From contig DASRNM010000072.1 of assembly GCA_035647435.1 (NCBI GenBank), forward strand, positions 1 to 31,660: a stretch of DNA of 31,660 nt, read 5' to 3'. This DNA is from JAAZFZ01 sp035647435 (GTDB lineage: Bacteria; Bacillota; Clostridia; Oscillospirales; Acutalibacteraceae). Shown one piece after another: positions 7,565 through 16,493 of the stretch. Under the pieces are notes generated by a model that saw nothing but the letters and a program-made list of their open reading frames with translations, did no database searches and was not told the DNA's origin. The translations under genes and the position numbers were made by a program. The first letter of the stretch is position 1. Every line of letters begins with the position of its first letter.

Positions 7565-9091
7565 ATGACAACTGCACTAACTGCAAAAAACAGCTACAAG
7601 TTCAGTACAGCTTACAAACTCATAGCAATAATTGTAGGCGCTTTTCTTATGGGCTCTCTTTGGCGCATCAGAGGTGACCACGGTTTCGGTTCAATGTGGG
7701 GAATGTTCACTGTTGCAACAGGTTTTTCACTTTATGTTTTTTCAATCTTTGGCTTCAGAAAAAAAAGCGTTTATGAGATTTTGCCTTTAACCGTTATACT
7801 AACCGCAATCACAGTTGGAGGTTGGGGAACACTTAACAGTCAAATTGGTGGTTTCCTTGGCAGTAGCACACCTTTTTTAGGTGAGGCAGCTTCAAGAACG
7901 GTTGAAATAAGCCCCATTTCAGGTGTAATCATCATGCTCTTTTTAGGTTTCGGTTGGATGCCATTCTTTGGGTTTTTGATGGGCAGATTCTTCAGTGGTA
8001 AAAAATACAGCATGAAGGATATTGTTCTTACGATTGTTATTTTTTATGTTGTTCAATACATATTAAAAGCCACCCTTGCGCATCTTTTTTTGAATATTAT
8101 TAACCCTCAAGCGGTGGAGCTTTTCGGAGCGGGATTAGTTGATAGAGGCATTGACTCAAATCAATGGTTAACTTATTTGAAACATTTCAGTAATACCGGT
8201 TGGGGGAAAACTATCCCTGGGGGTAGAAATTATTTTACATCTATTGAAGTAATATCATGTGCTTTTGGTGCGCTCGGTGTTTGGATTTACCAACGTTTTA
8301 TTCTCAAAGACAAAATTGGCGGCAGAGTGTGCCTTGCAATCTGCTCAATTGTAGCTTTAAGCATTACTATTGCCGATGTGTTTTTAGTTCTCAATGTCAA
8401 GGAGGGAATTCTCGGGTTTGTTAATGCTCCTGAATGGATAACAAGTTATGCATGGTCTTATTGGGAATTCTTCACAGGCTTTCTTATAGGGTTAGGCGCT
8501 ATGATTCTTTTCTTTGTTGTTTCAAGAGACAGACACGCAGAAAACGATGTTTCCGATAACCTGTTCAATTTAAAAAGAAAAGGCAAGTTTGCTTATAATG
8601 CCCTGTTAACTTTTGGTTTTACATTGGGAATTACAATTATAAGACCGCTTGCAATTAGATTAGCAGATTTGCAGTACACTCCTCTGGGTCAACGTATATT
8701 CTATGACCTTGAAGAATATAAAACAGCACTTGCGCAGACTGCTGATTCTTCATCAATAGTCTTTTGGGAGAAAAGCATGGTGCCCGAAGTTACGGGTTAT
8801 ATTGTTTTTGGTTTAATAGCTTTGATTGTATCTTTCTTAATTGTCGGAATAAATGTTTTAGGCAAAAAATATGATACACCCTTAAAAACAAGCTTTTATG
8901 ATTTTTGCTCCGCTGGTTTCCCACTTTATTTGTTGTTGGTTGTTCTTTTCTACCTTGTGTTGGGCAACGCATATCTCTTCACACCTGAATGGTCACCGAT
9001 AACATTATTGATGATTATTTCCGTTCTCATTGTTTTTTCAGGTTATTCAATAATGCGACTAATTGAAAAAAGAAGCCAGCGCAATAATTAA
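7565..9091 (+). CDS. Polytopic membrane protein of unknown function
   Basis: I do not recognise this family. The protein has 508 residues from the ATG at 7565, chosen because GGGAGGG lies just upstream; the frame is open back to 7514 without a comparable site. About 12 hydrophobic segments are spread along the whole length, with short charged loops, so it is an integral membrane protein without an obvious soluble domain. Notable loop motifs are WRIRGDHGFGSMWGMF after the first segment, GGWGTLNSQIGGFLG, and a larger loop containing TGWGKTIPGGRNYF. The Gly- and Trp-rich loops could line a substrate site in a transporter or an enzyme. No ABC, major-facilitator or sodium-symporter signature was found by eye. 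It follows the GH16 gene but a terminator separates them, so a functional link is not supported. Confidence 0.75.
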   Translation: MTTALTAKNSYKFSTAYKLIAIIVGAFLMGSLWRIRGDHGFGSMWGMFTVATGFSLYVFSIFGFRKKSVYEILPLTVILTAITVGGWGTLNSQIGGFLGSSTPFLGEAASRTVEISPISGVIIMLFLGFGWMPFFGFLMGRFFSGKKYSMKDIVLTIVIFYVVQYILKATLAHLFLNIINPQAVELFGAGLVDRGIDSNQWLTYLKHFSNTGWGKTIPGGRNYFTSIEVISCAFGALGVWIYQRFILKDKIGGRVCLAICSIVALSITIADVFLVLNVKEGILGFVNAPEWITSYAWSYWEFFTGFLIGLGAMILFFVVSRDRHAENDVSDNLFNLKRKGKFAYNALLTFGFTLGITIIRPLAIRLADLQYTPLGQRIFYDLEEYKTALAQTADSSSIVFWEKSMVPEVTGYIVFGLIALIVSFLIVGINVLGKKYDTPLKTSFYDFCSAGFPLYLLLVVLFYLVLGNAYLFTPEWSPITLLMIISVLIVFSGYSIMRLIEKRSQRNN

Positions 9092-9108
9092 CGCTTGAAA
9101 AAGGATAA

Positions 9109-9145
9109 AAATTACCTCCCTAAACAAGGGAGGTAATTTGCTTTT
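9109..9145. terminator. Bidirectional terminator between the membrane-protein gene and thrS
   Basis: A 13-bp perfect stem (9109-9121 with 9127-9139) with loop AAACA lies between two convergent genes. T-rich sequence follows on the plus strand (GCTTTT), and the AAAGGATAAAA stretch before it gives a T-rich tail on the minus strand. Confidence 0.85.
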
Positions 9146-9163
9146 ATTCAGCAATTAGACTAA

Positions 9164-11110
9164 TCAAAATATCACTTTTTCATCGTCTTGCTTTTTGGCA
9201 AGCTCACAAAAATCATCAACACCCATTGCACCTATGTCGCCCTCGCCCCTCTTGCGAACGGAAACGGTTGACTGTGCAATCTCCTTATCACCAACAAGGA
9301 GCATATATGGTAGTTTTTCAAGCTGCGCTTCGCGGATTTTGTAACCAATTTTTTCGCTGCGTTCATCAATTTTTACACGAAGGCCTTTTTGAGAAAGCTT
9401 TGTTTTGATTTGTTTCGCCATTTCAAGGTGTTTGTCTGAAATAGGCAAAATTCTGATTTGTTCGGGCGACAACCACAAAGGCATCGCACCTGCATATTTT
9501 TCAATCAACAATGCCATTGTGCGCTCGTAGCAACCGATTGAGGTTCTGTGGATAATATAAGGGTATTGCTTTGTTCCATCAGGTGCAATATAAGTCATTT
9601 CAAACTGCCTTGCGAGCATAAGGTCAATTTGAACAGTGCAAAGAGTATCCTCCTTGCCGTGAACATTTTTAATTTGGAAATCAAGCTTCGGGCCATAGAA
9701 CGCAGCCTCACCAACTGCCTCCTCATAGTCAAGCTCTATATCGTCAAGAATTTCACGCATAAGCCCTTCGGACTCGTTCCACATTTCAGGTATACCAATA
9801 TATTTTTCGGTGTCCTCAGGGTCCCATTTTGAAAGACGATAAGAAATATCTCCTATCAACCCAGTATCAGTCATCATTCTCTGAATCAGATCAATACATT
9901 TTCTAAACTCATCTTTGAGCTGTTCGGGAGTGATTATTATATGCCCCTCTGAAATTGTGAACTGCCTAACTCTTATTAACCCATGCATTTCGCCAGAAGA
10001 TTCGTTGCGAAACAGGGTTGAAGTTTCTGCATATCGGATGGGTAAATCACGGTATGAGCGCATTTCATTGAGATAGATTTGGTATTGGAACGGGCAAGTC
10101 ATTGGGCGCAAGGCAAAAACATCTTCTCCACTGTTTTCGTCACCCATTACAAACATACCATCTTTATAGTGTTCCCAATGCCCAGATATTTTGTAAAGGT
10201 CTGATTTTGCCATAAGCGGTGTTCTCGTGAACTCAAAACCGTATTCATTCTCCTCAATATCCTGAACATATCTGTTTAAAATTTGAAATAGTTTTGCGCC
10301 TTTAGGCATCAAATGGGGCAAGCCCTGCCCTACTATATCGGAGGTCATAAAATATTTCAGCTGACGGCCAATAATATTATGGTCTCTCTTTTTTGCTTCC
10401 TCAACAGCTGCAAGGTATTCTTCCATTGCATCTTTTTTTGTGAATGCTGTTGCATAAATTCTTTGAAGCATTTTGTTTTTAGAGTCGCCCCTCCAATACG
10501 CTCCCGTGCTTGATGTGAGCTTAAACGCCTTAACCCTGCTCGTGTCTGGTATGTGAGGGCCGGCGCACAGCTCGATAAACTCACCCTGCCTATAAAAGGA
10601 TATTTTTTCGCCCTTGCCGCTGTGCTCATTGATAAGCTCAATCTTATAATCTTCGCCAAGCTCTTCCATTTTATCTATGGCTTCGTCTGCATCAAGTTCA
10701 AATCGTTCAAGCACCAATTTCTCCTTGACAATTTTTCTCATTTCAGCTTCAATTTTTTCTAAAACATCAGGTGTAAATGCAACATCAACATCAAAATCAT
10801 AATAAAACCCGTTTTCTATTGAAGGCCCTATTGCAAGCTTAGCCTTTGGATAAAGCCTTTTTACCGCCTGTGCAAGAATGTGTGAGGCTGTGTGTCGAAA
10901 TGCATTTTTGCCCTCATCATCATCAAAGGTTAAAATTTCGAGCTCACAGTCATCATTGATAACAGTTCGCAAATCCTTGACCTCACCGTTGATTCTGCAA
11001 GCGCACGCCACCTTAAAAAGCCCCATTCCAAGGTTTTTAGCAACCTCCATTGCAGTTATTCCACTTTCAAACTCCTTAACAGAGCCGTCTTTTAACGTAA
11101 CCTTAATCAT
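9164..11110 (-). CDS. thrS: Threonyl-tRNA synthetase
   Basis: Charges tRNA-Thr with threonine. The 648-residue length is normal for bacterial ThrRS. The N-terminal TGS domain (about 1-62) is followed by the editing domain with the HTASHILAQA motif (HxxxH type), then the class II catalytic core: MTCPFQYQIY (zinc Cys), motif 2 around FRNESSGEMHGLIRVRQFT, and HRTSIGCYERTMALL near motif 3. The anticodon-binding domain fills the last 110 residues (IRILPISDKHLEMA and KIGYKIREAQLEKLPYMLLVG). An AAAGGGG site precedes the ATG. Expression is very likely governed by the T-box leader immediately upstream, which senses uncharged tRNA-Thr. Confidence 0.97.
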   Translation of the reverse strand: MIKVTLKDGSVKEFESGITAMEVAKNLGMGLFKVACACRINGEVKDLRTVINDDCELEILTFDDDEGKNAFRHTASHILAQAVKRLYPKAKLAIGPSIENGFYYDFDVDVAFTPDVLEKIEAEMRKIVKEKLVLERFELDADEAIDKMEELGEDYKIELINEHSGKGEKISFYRQGEFIELCAGPHIPDTSRVKAFKLTSSTGAYWRGDSKNKMLQRIYATAFTKKDAMEEYLAAVEEAKKRDHNIIGRQLKYFMTSDIVGQGLPHLMPKGAKLFQILNRYVQDIEENEYGFEFTRTPLMAKSDLYKISGHWEHYKDGMFVMGDENSGEDVFALRPMTCPFQYQIYLNEMRSYRDLPIRYAETSTLFRNESSGEMHGLIRVRQFTISEGHIIITPEQLKDEFRKCIDLIQRMMTDTGLIGDISYRLSKWDPEDTEKYIGIPEMWNESEGLMREILDDIELDYEEAVGEAAFYGPKLDFQIKNVHGKEDTLCTVQIDLMLARQFEMTYIAPDGTKQYPYIIHRTSIGCYERTMALLIEKYAGAMPLWLSPEQIRILPISDKHLEMAKQIKTKLSQKGLRVKIDERSEKIGYKIREAQLEKLPYMLLVGDKEIAQSTVSVRKRGEGDIGAMGVDDFCELAKKQDDEKVIF

Positions 11111-11144
11111 TTATAAACCCCTTTCGATTGAGAATAATGTTTAG

Positions 11145-11186
11145 TTTAAAAAAATAAAAACTCCACCCCTAAATAAAGGGATGAAG
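11145..11186 (-). terminator. Regulated terminator of the thrS T-box leader
   Basis: On the minus strand CTTCATCCCT (11177-11186) pairs with AGGGGTGGAG (11161-11170), with two G-T pairs and a 6-base loop, followed by TTTTTATTTTTT. It is the terminator form that competes with the T-box antiterminator. Confidence 0.85.
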
Positions 11187-11411
11187 TGCAAACTCCACGG
11201 TTCCACCCAAATTGCGAGAAAACTCGCCACTTAAGTTGCCTTAACGCGGCAAAACGGCACACCTTATCTTCATGAAATACAATCCGCTTCGGAGGCACTC
11301 ATCAGTGGTAGTGAAACCGCCACTATACCCATGCTCACAGCTAATGCACAGGCTCTCTGAACAGCTTTTTCGGCAACACATTCTGAATCATCATTTTGAT
11401 TATTTTATTAA
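11145..11411 (-). promoter_or_regulatory. T-box leader (threonine) of thrS
   Basis: On the minus strand the leader contains the T-box signature TTTGGGTGGAACCGTGG (11195-11211), which forms the antiterminator side and reads the free tRNA 3' end. It is followed by a terminator hairpin and T run before thrS. A Stem I region lies at about 11290-11385, including an AGAGAGCC segment and a GATGAGTGCC segment. The Thr codon ACC at 11307-11309, just before GATGAGTGCC, is the best specifier candidate; ACT next to it cannot be excluded. T-box riboswitches typically raise synthetase expression when the cognate tRNA is uncharged. The boundaries are approximate, set from the predicted promoter to the end of the T run. 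Confidence 0.9.
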
Positions 11412-11416
11412 TAACT

Positions 11417-11445
11417 ATGCTAACACCAAAAAAAAGTGTTGTCAA
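11417..11445 (-). promoter_or_regulatory. Promoter of the thrS leader
   Basis: On the minus strand, TTGACA (11440-11445), a 17-base spacer and TAGCAT (11417-11422). The spacer holds a small inverted repeat (AACAC and GTGTT around eight T residues). Position fits a transcript starting just before the T-box Stem I. Confidence 0.75.
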
Positions 11446-11579
11446 GTAAAAATGCTTTAATACATAAACATTTATAATAATTAAATCGTAGGTTAATCGT
11501 ATAATTTGTTAGCAGATAATGTATTTGCTTTAAATTATAATATATATTGTATTATAATGTCGGTTCGGAATTAAACCAC

Positions 11580-11608
11580 TTGACATATTTGAATTAAAGT
11601 TATAGAAT
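11580..11608 (+). promoter_or_regulatory. Promoter of rny
   Basis: TTGACA (11580-11585), exactly 17 bases and TAGAAT (11603-11608), close to the sigma-A consensus. It lies about 95 bases upstream of rny, leaving an untranslated leader in which I see no strong structure. The stretch 11446-11579 between the two divergent promoters is AT-rich and holds nothing else I can name. Confidence 0.75.
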
Positions 11609-11703
11609 AATTCAGATAGTGTTCACTTGACCTGCTATACACTATCGTAAGGATTATTTCGAATTAAATTCGTTTATAACCAAATTTAAAAAAGGAGGTG
11701 CTA

Positions 11704-13266
11704 ATGACTTTGACAGAATGGGTAAAAATATTAATCGCCGTTGGCGTTACTTTAGTTGCGTCAGGCGTTATAGGTTTTGTCCTAGGCGGTATCCACAGAA
11801 GAAGAGTTGCAGAATCCGCCATCGGTTCAGCTAAGCAAGAGGCATTAAGAATTGTCAGCGAAGCGGCAACTCAGGCAGAATCGAAGAAAAAAGAAGCTAT
11901 TCTCGAAGCGAAAGATGAAATTTACAAGCAAAGAACTGAAAATGAGCGAGAGATGCGTGAGCGCAGAAGCGAAGTTCAGAGGCAAGAGCGAAGGATTATT
12001 CAAAAAGAAGAAACACTAGATAAGAGAACGAATAATTTTGAAAAGAAAGAGGATAACCTAGCAAAAAAACTCAAGGAGGCAGACGAAAAACTCCTGGAGA
12101 TTGAAAGCGTAAAAAAGGGACAGTTTGAAATGCTTGAGAGAATATCAGGATTCACGAAAGAACAGGCAAAAGTTTATTTGCTTGAAAATCTTGAAAACGA
12201 TTTAGAGCACGAAAAGGCTGTTAGAATCCTTGATTATGAAGCAAGAACAAAGGACGAGTCCGAAAAGCTTGCAAAAGAGATTGTTGCCACAGCTATTCAA
12301 CGTTGTGCCGCTGACCATTCGGCAGAATCAACCGTTTCGGTTGTTGCACTGCCAAATGATGAAATGAAGGGTCGCATTATCGGCCGTGAGGGTCGCAATA
12401 TCCGCACACTTGAAACAATAACAGGTGTTGATTTGATTATTGACGACACGCCTGAGGCAATTACAGTATCAAGCTTTGACCCTGTGCGCCGAGAGGTTGC
12501 AAGAATCACACTTGAAAAGCTTATTGTAGATGGAAGAATTCATCCCTCACGAATTGAAGAAATGTTTGAAAAATCACGCAAAGAGGTTGAATCAACAATC
12601 AAGCAGACTGGTGAGCATGCTCTTATTGACGCAGGCGTCAACGGAATACATCCCGAAATCATTAAACTGCTTGGCAAGCTTAAATATCGCACAAGCTACG
12701 GGCAGAATGTTCTCAACCATTCATTGGAGGTTTCTTATATTGCTGGCCTTATGGCATCAGAACTTGGCACAGAGGTTAAGCTTGCGAAGCGTGCAGGGCT
12801 TTTGCATGACATAGGCAAAGCGCTTGACCATGAAATGGAAGGGTCTCATGTTGCTTTAGGATATGACTTTGCTAAGAGATACAAAGAAGGCGAACAGGTT
12901 CTTCACGCCATTCAGGCGCACCACGGTGATGTTGAAGCAAAAACAGTTACCGCCTGTCTTGTTCAGGCTGCAGACGCTATTTCGGCTGCAAGACCGGGTG
13001 CCAGGAGAGAAAACATTCAAAACTATATTAAACGACTTGAGAGACTTGAAGAAATCGCAACAGGATTTGACGGTGTTGAACGCTCATTTGCAATACAGGC
13101 AGGTCGTGAGGTTCGCATAATGGTTAAACCAGAAATTGTTAGCGATGATAAAATGATTCTCATTGCACGTGATGTAGCGAAAAAGATTGAAGAAGAGCTC
13201 GAATACCCGGGCCAGATTAAAGTCCACATTATCAGAGAAAATCGTGCATTTGACTTTGCAAAGTAA
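11704..13266 (+). CDS. rny: Ribonuclease Y
   Basis: Membrane-anchored endoribonuclease that initiates mRNA decay in Bacillota. The 520-residue length matches the family. Order: N-terminal membrane helix (about 5-27, Val/Gly/Ile-rich); a long charged coiled coil (about 35-195, rich in Glu, Lys and Arg); a KH domain (MKGRIIGREGRNIRTLETITG, RNA binding); and a metal-dependent HD domain with HSLEVSYIAGLMA and the catalytic GLLHDIGKALDHE. AAGGAGG immediately before the ATG at 11704 decides the start over a GTG two codons earlier. It is followed by two tandem terminators, so it is probably transcribed alone. Confidence 0.97.
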   Translation: MTLTEWVKILIAVGVTLVASGVIGFVLGGIHRRRVAESAIGSAKQEALRIVSEAATQAESKKKEAILEAKDEIYKQRTENEREMRERRSEVQRQERRIIQKEETLDKRTNNFEKKEDNLAKKLKEADEKLLEIESVKKGQFEMLERISGFTKEQAKVYLLENLENDLEHEKAVRILDYEARTKDESEKLAKEIVATAIQRCAADHSAESTVSVVALPNDEMKGRIIGREGRNIRTLETITGVDLIIDDTPEAITVSSFDPVRREVARITLEKLIVDGRIHPSRIEEMFEKSRKEVESTIKQTGEHALIDAGVNGIHPEIIKLLGKLKYRTSYGQNVLNHSLEVSYIAGLMASELGTEVKLAKRAGLLHDIGKALDHEMEGSHVALGYDFAKRYKEGEQVLHAIQAHHGDVEAKTVTACLVQAADAISAARPGARRENIQNYIKRLERLEEIATGFDGVERSFAIQAGREVRIMVKPEIVSDDKMILIARDVAKKIEEELEYPGQIKVHIIRENRAFDFAK

Positions 13267-13279
13267 AACCAGAATTATT

Positions 13280-13312
13280 CACCCATTCGGTTAAAGCCGA
13301 ATGGGTGTTTTG
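13280..13312 (+). terminator. First terminator after rny
   Basis: An 11-bp perfect stem (CACCCATTCGG with CCGAATGGGTG) with a 6-base loop, followed by TTTTGTATTT. Confidence 0.9.
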
Positions 13313-13320
13313 TATTTAAG

Positions 13321-13351
13321 CGACCTGTAAAAAAACAGGTCGTATTTTTTT
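13321..13351 (+). terminator. Second, tandem terminator after rny
   Basis: An 8-bp perfect stem (CGACCTGT with ACAGGTCG), a loop of A residues, then TATTTTTTT. It strengthens the insulation between rny and the [NiFe] hydrogenase operon. Confidence 0.88.
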
Positions 13352-13410
13352 GCCAAAAACCACATGCAAATTCCCTGTACAAACGCTTAATTATACTAAA
13401 ACTGTAATTA

Positions 13411-13439
13411 TTGAAGTAATTATTTAATATCTATAGTGT
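13411..13439 (+). promoter_or_regulatory. Candidate promoter of the [NiFe] hydrogenase operon
   Basis: TTGAAG (13411-13416), 17 bases and TAGTGT (13434-13439). Just downstream, at 13441-13452, the near-palindrome GACAATTGTGTC (core ACAATTGT) lies where a repressor could block the start of transcription. Only consensus similarity supports the promoter; the operator idea is weaker. Confidence 0.5.
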
Positions 13440-13479
13440 AGACAATTGTGTCAAAAGTAACGATAACGGTGGTATTGAA

Positions 13480-13941
13480 ATGATTAAACTTTTTGCAGTA
13501 GGTAACAGGTTCATGAAGGACGACGGAATAGCTATTGCGGTTGCGCAAGAACTTAAAAACTCCCCTCTCTCACAAAGCATTGAAATAATAATTGGTGAGA
13601 CGGACAGCTATTGGTGTTTTGACCAAATAAACCGAAATGATTTTGTAATTATTCTTGATGCTCTATATCCAGACATGCTCCCAGGGAGCGTTCATGTGTT
13701 TTCGCTCAATAAAGCTTTGGCACAAGATTCAAATTGCACAGGGCAACACGACATGAGCATCATTGATTTAATGAGAATTTACAAGCTTAATTTAAACGGA
13801 TATATTATCGGAATAGAGACAGCCGAGGTAGAGCTAGGTTATGATTTCAGCAATTCATTGGCAAGAAAGTTTGATAAAATATGTGCCGATGTCAGAAAAT
13901 CAATTGATAATATTGTGTTGGAGGTGCCAAATTATGCATGA
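13480..13941 (+). CDS. [NiFe]-hydrogenase maturation protease (HyaD/HybD/HycI family)
   Basis: Endopeptidase that removes the C-terminal extension of the hydrogenase large subunit after nickel insertion. The 153-residue protein has the family start AVGNRFMKDDGIAIAVAQEL (normally GN-x4-DDG-x-G), a GETDSYW segment with an acidic residue near the usual metal-binding position, ILDALYPDMLPGSV with the second acidic ligand, and QHDMSIIDLM with the conserved His. This fits a nickel-binding protease of the HybD fold. It is the first gene of the operon and overlaps the next one by 8 bases. Its substrate is very likely the large subunit at 20241, which keeps a 14-residue tail after its last Cys-x2-Cys-x2-His motif. 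The ribosome binding site is weak (GGTGG). Confidence 0.9.
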   Translation: MIKLFAVGNRFMKDDGIAIAVAQELKNSPLSQSIEIIIGETDSYWCFDQINRNDFVIILDALYPDMLPGSVHVFSLNKALAQDSNCTGQHDMSIIDLMRIYKLNLNGYIIGIETAEVELGYDFSNSLARKFDKICADVRKSIDNIVLEVPNYA

Positions 13942-14194
13942 TACTTTTCTTAATGAAAATATTTACACTACGATTGTAAATATTTGCAAACAAAGCTCAA
14001 TAACGAGGGTCAACAACTTAATTGTTACCGTTCACACCGACAGTCATATCACAAAGGAAAGCTTGCGTGAATACTTTCAGGATAGAAGCAACACGCTTGT
14101 TGGTGTGTGGACAAATATAGTTGTAAAACACCGTGAAATCGAAAAGCTGACTGCCGTTTTGGATCACATTGACGGAGAAACAGTCAATGATTGA
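13934..14194 (+). CDS. Short HypA-like protein lacking the zinc domain
   Basis: An 86-residue protein with GGAGG nine bases before the ATG at 13934. Its N-terminus, MHDTFLNENIYTTIVNIC, resembles HypA (MHE start; His2 and Glu3 take part in nickel binding), and the next part, RVNNLIVTVHTDSHITKESLREYF, fits the HypA strand-helix pattern in which a growth of beta strands is followed by an E-x2-R-x2-F helix. The zinc-binding loop with two CxxC pairs is absent: the protein has a single Cys. Full HypA has about 113 residues. Its place between the protease gene and hypF supports a nickel-delivery role, but this is inference from weak similarity; it could be an unrelated small maturation factor. Confidence 0.55.
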   Translation: MHDTFLNENIYTTIVNICKQSSITRVNNLIVTVHTDSHITKESLREYFQDRSNTLVGVWTNIVVKHREIEKLTAVLDHIDGETVND

Positions 14195-16493
14195 AAAAAT
14201 GCATTATTCGGTGCAAATTTTCGGAATTGTTCAGGGCGTCGGGATGAGACCTTTTATATACAAAGCTGCAAAAGCTTTTAATCTAACGGGTTATGTTAAA
14301 AACCTCGGTTCTTGTGTTTCGGTCGAAATAACGGGCTCGAGAAACAACATAAAGAAGTTTTTTTATCTAGTTTTGCATAACCCTCCACCAAGCTCAAGGA
14401 TCGAGAAGATTTATGTGCATTTCCTTGATAATGATGATTGTGATGATTTTGTAATTCTCGACAGTTCTGATAACGATAATCAACACGGTATGCTCATGCC
14501 CGATTTAGCAATATGCGACGATTGTGTCAAAGACATCAAAAACGACAAGGGCAGAAGACATCATTACGCCTTCACAAGCTGCACAAACTGCGGGCCCCGT
14601 TATTCTATACTCAAAGACCTGCCCTATGATAGACAAAACACTTCAATGAATCCATTTGAAATGTGTTCTCGCTGCCAAAAGGAGTTTGAGGACACTTACA
14701 ACAGGAGGTTTCATGCGCAACCGAACTGTTGCCCCGACTGCGGGCCCGAATTCAGGCTCCTTGACCGCAATGGAGATTTGATTGCCTGCACTTCACCAAT
14801 TGAAAAGACTAAAGAGCTTATCAGGCAAGGCAAAATTGTTGGTATCAAGGGCATTGGAGGCTTTCACCTTGTGTGCAACGCACAAAACAATGATAGCGTA
14901 AAACTATTGAGAGTCAGAAAAAAAAGGCCCGACAAGCCTTTTGCAATAATGGTAGGCAATTTGTCAGCGGTTAAAAAAATTTGTTATACAAATTACACAG
15001 AAAATGACATTCTTACGGGTAGCATAAGACCTATTGTTTTGCTAAAGAGAAACGAAAACGATGTGATTGCAAAATCTGTCGCACCGAAGCTAAACAGATT
15101 TGGTGTAATGCTCCCCTATTCGCCCTTGCACTTCCTGTTGTTTGACAAAACCATTCAATACCTTGTTATGACAAGCGGCAACATCAGCGGAATGCCGATT
15201 TGCTATAAAGACAGCGATGCTTTAGAAAACCTGAATGATATTGTAGACTGTTTTCTCATTCATAACCGAGAAATAATGACACCTGTTGACGACTCTGTTG
15301 TAAAGGCGATTGACGACGAAATCCTTATCAGCCGTTGTGGCAGAGGTTATGCACCGATTGCCCTTAGTATTGAGACTGACTATGAAATCCTTGCTTTAGG
15401 TGGCGAGCAAAAATCCACCTTTTGTGTTTTGCGCAAGGGGTATGCGCACTTAAGCCAATGTCTAGGCGAACTCGGGAACACAGACAGCTTTAAAGAATAT
15501 GCCAAAGCCTCTAACAGGCTTTTAAGGCTTTTGAAGGCAACCCCCGAATATATTGCCCACGACCTTCACACGGGTTATTCTTCAACACAGCTCGCAGCGC
15601 ACATGAATAAAATTAAAATCCCGATTCAGCACCACTGGGCGCATATAGCGGGGTGTTTATGCGAAAACGGTGTCAAGGGGGACTCAATCGGGGTTATTTT
15701 TGACGGAACGGGGTTGGGAACGGACTCGGCAATATGGGGCGGAGAATTCTTAGTCAAATCCGACAACATGGTTAAACGGGCAGGGCACTTGCAATATGTC
15801 AGCATTCAAGGTGGTGAGCAAGCAATTAAAGAACCTTGGCGATGTGCGGTGTCTTATCTTTTTTCACTTGGTATAGATAGCTCGCAATTTTTTCCTCAAA
15901 TTGAAAGCGAAAGCATTAAAGTGATTGAAAAAGCGATCGAAAATAACATTAACTGCTTTGCTTCTTCGAGCATGGGCAGGCTTTTTGATTGCGTTGCTAC
16001 GCTTGCACTTCACAAACCGTATATTACATATGATGCGCAAGCGGCAATCGAGCTTGAAAGCATAATTGATTCAAATATTGAAGATGAATACGATTATTCT
16101 GTAAAAAATGATTTTGAACAAACACTTATTCTTGAATACAAAAGCATTATAGAAGGTGTTGTTGAAGATATAAAATGTGGCGTTCCTGCAAACACTGTTT
16201 CAGCAAAATTTCACAATACAATTTGCAGTGCAGTTGTCGACTGTGTTTGCAAGTTGAGCTGTATGTACAACACAAAAGATATCGCTTTGGGTGGCGGAGT
16301 TTTTGAAAACACTTATTTGCTTGTTCGACTAAAAAAGAAACTTGAAGAAAAAAGGTTTAGAGTGTTTTACAATAAAAAAGTGCCGCTCAATGACGGTGGA
16401 TTGTCCTTTGGTCAAGTATGTGCGGCAACTGAGATTTTGAAGGAGGGTGTCTATGTGCCTGGCAGTACCGGCAAAAGTTACATCTGTTCATAA
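14187..16493 (+). CDS. hypF: Carbamoyltransferase HypF
   Basis: Uses carbamoyl phosphate and ATP to carbamoylate the C-terminal Cys of HypE, the first step of cyanide ligand synthesis for the [NiFe] site. The 768 residues carry every expected domain: acylphosphatase (about 1-90, FGIVQGVGMRPFIY); two zinc-finger pairs (CDDC, CTNC, CSRC, CPDC); a YrdC-like domain (VGIKGIGGFHLVC and KKRPDKPFAIMV); and the Kae1-like carbamoyltransferase part (IQHHWAHIAGCLCENG, GVIFDGTGLGTD, LGGGVFEN). The ATG at 14187 overlaps the previous gene by 8 bases and has GGAG upstream; TTG at 14169 and ATG at 14199 are alternatives. The stop lies inside hypC. Confidence 0.96.
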   Translation: MIEKMHYSVQIFGIVQGVGMRPFIYKAAKAFNLTGYVKNLGSCVSVEITGSRNNIKKFFYLVLHNPPPSSRIEKIYVHFLDNDDCDDFVILDSSDNDNQHGMLMPDLAICDDCVKDIKNDKGRRHHYAFTSCTNCGPRYSILKDLPYDRQNTSMNPFEMCSRCQKEFEDTYNRRFHAQPNCCPDCGPEFRLLDRNGDLIACTSPIEKTKELIRQGKIVGIKGIGGFHLVCNAQNNDSVKLLRVRKKRPDKPFAIMVGNLSAVKKICYTNYTENDILTGSIRPIVLLKRNENDVIAKSVAPKLNRFGVMLPYSPLHFLLFDKTIQYLVMTSGNISGMPICYKDSDALENLNDIVDCFLIHNREIMTPVDDSVVKAIDDEILISRCGRGYAPIALSIETDYEILALGGEQKSTFCVLRKGYAHLSQCLGELGNTDSFKEYAKASNRLLRLLKATPEYIAHDLHTGYSSTQLAAHMNKIKIPIQHHWAHIAGCLCENGVKGDSIGVIFDGTGLGTDSAIWGGEFLVKSDNMVKRAGHLQYVSIQGGEQAIKEPWRCAVSYLFSLGIDSSQFFPQIESESIKVIEKAIENNINCFASSSMGRLFDCVATLALHKPYITYDAQAAIELESIIDSNIEDEYDYSVKNDFEQTLILEYKSIIEGVVEDIKCGVPANTVSAKFHNTICSAVVDCVCKLSCMYNTKDIALGGGVFENTYLLVRLKKKLEEKRFRVFYNKKVPLNDGGLSFGQVCAATEILKEGVYVPGSTGKSYICS

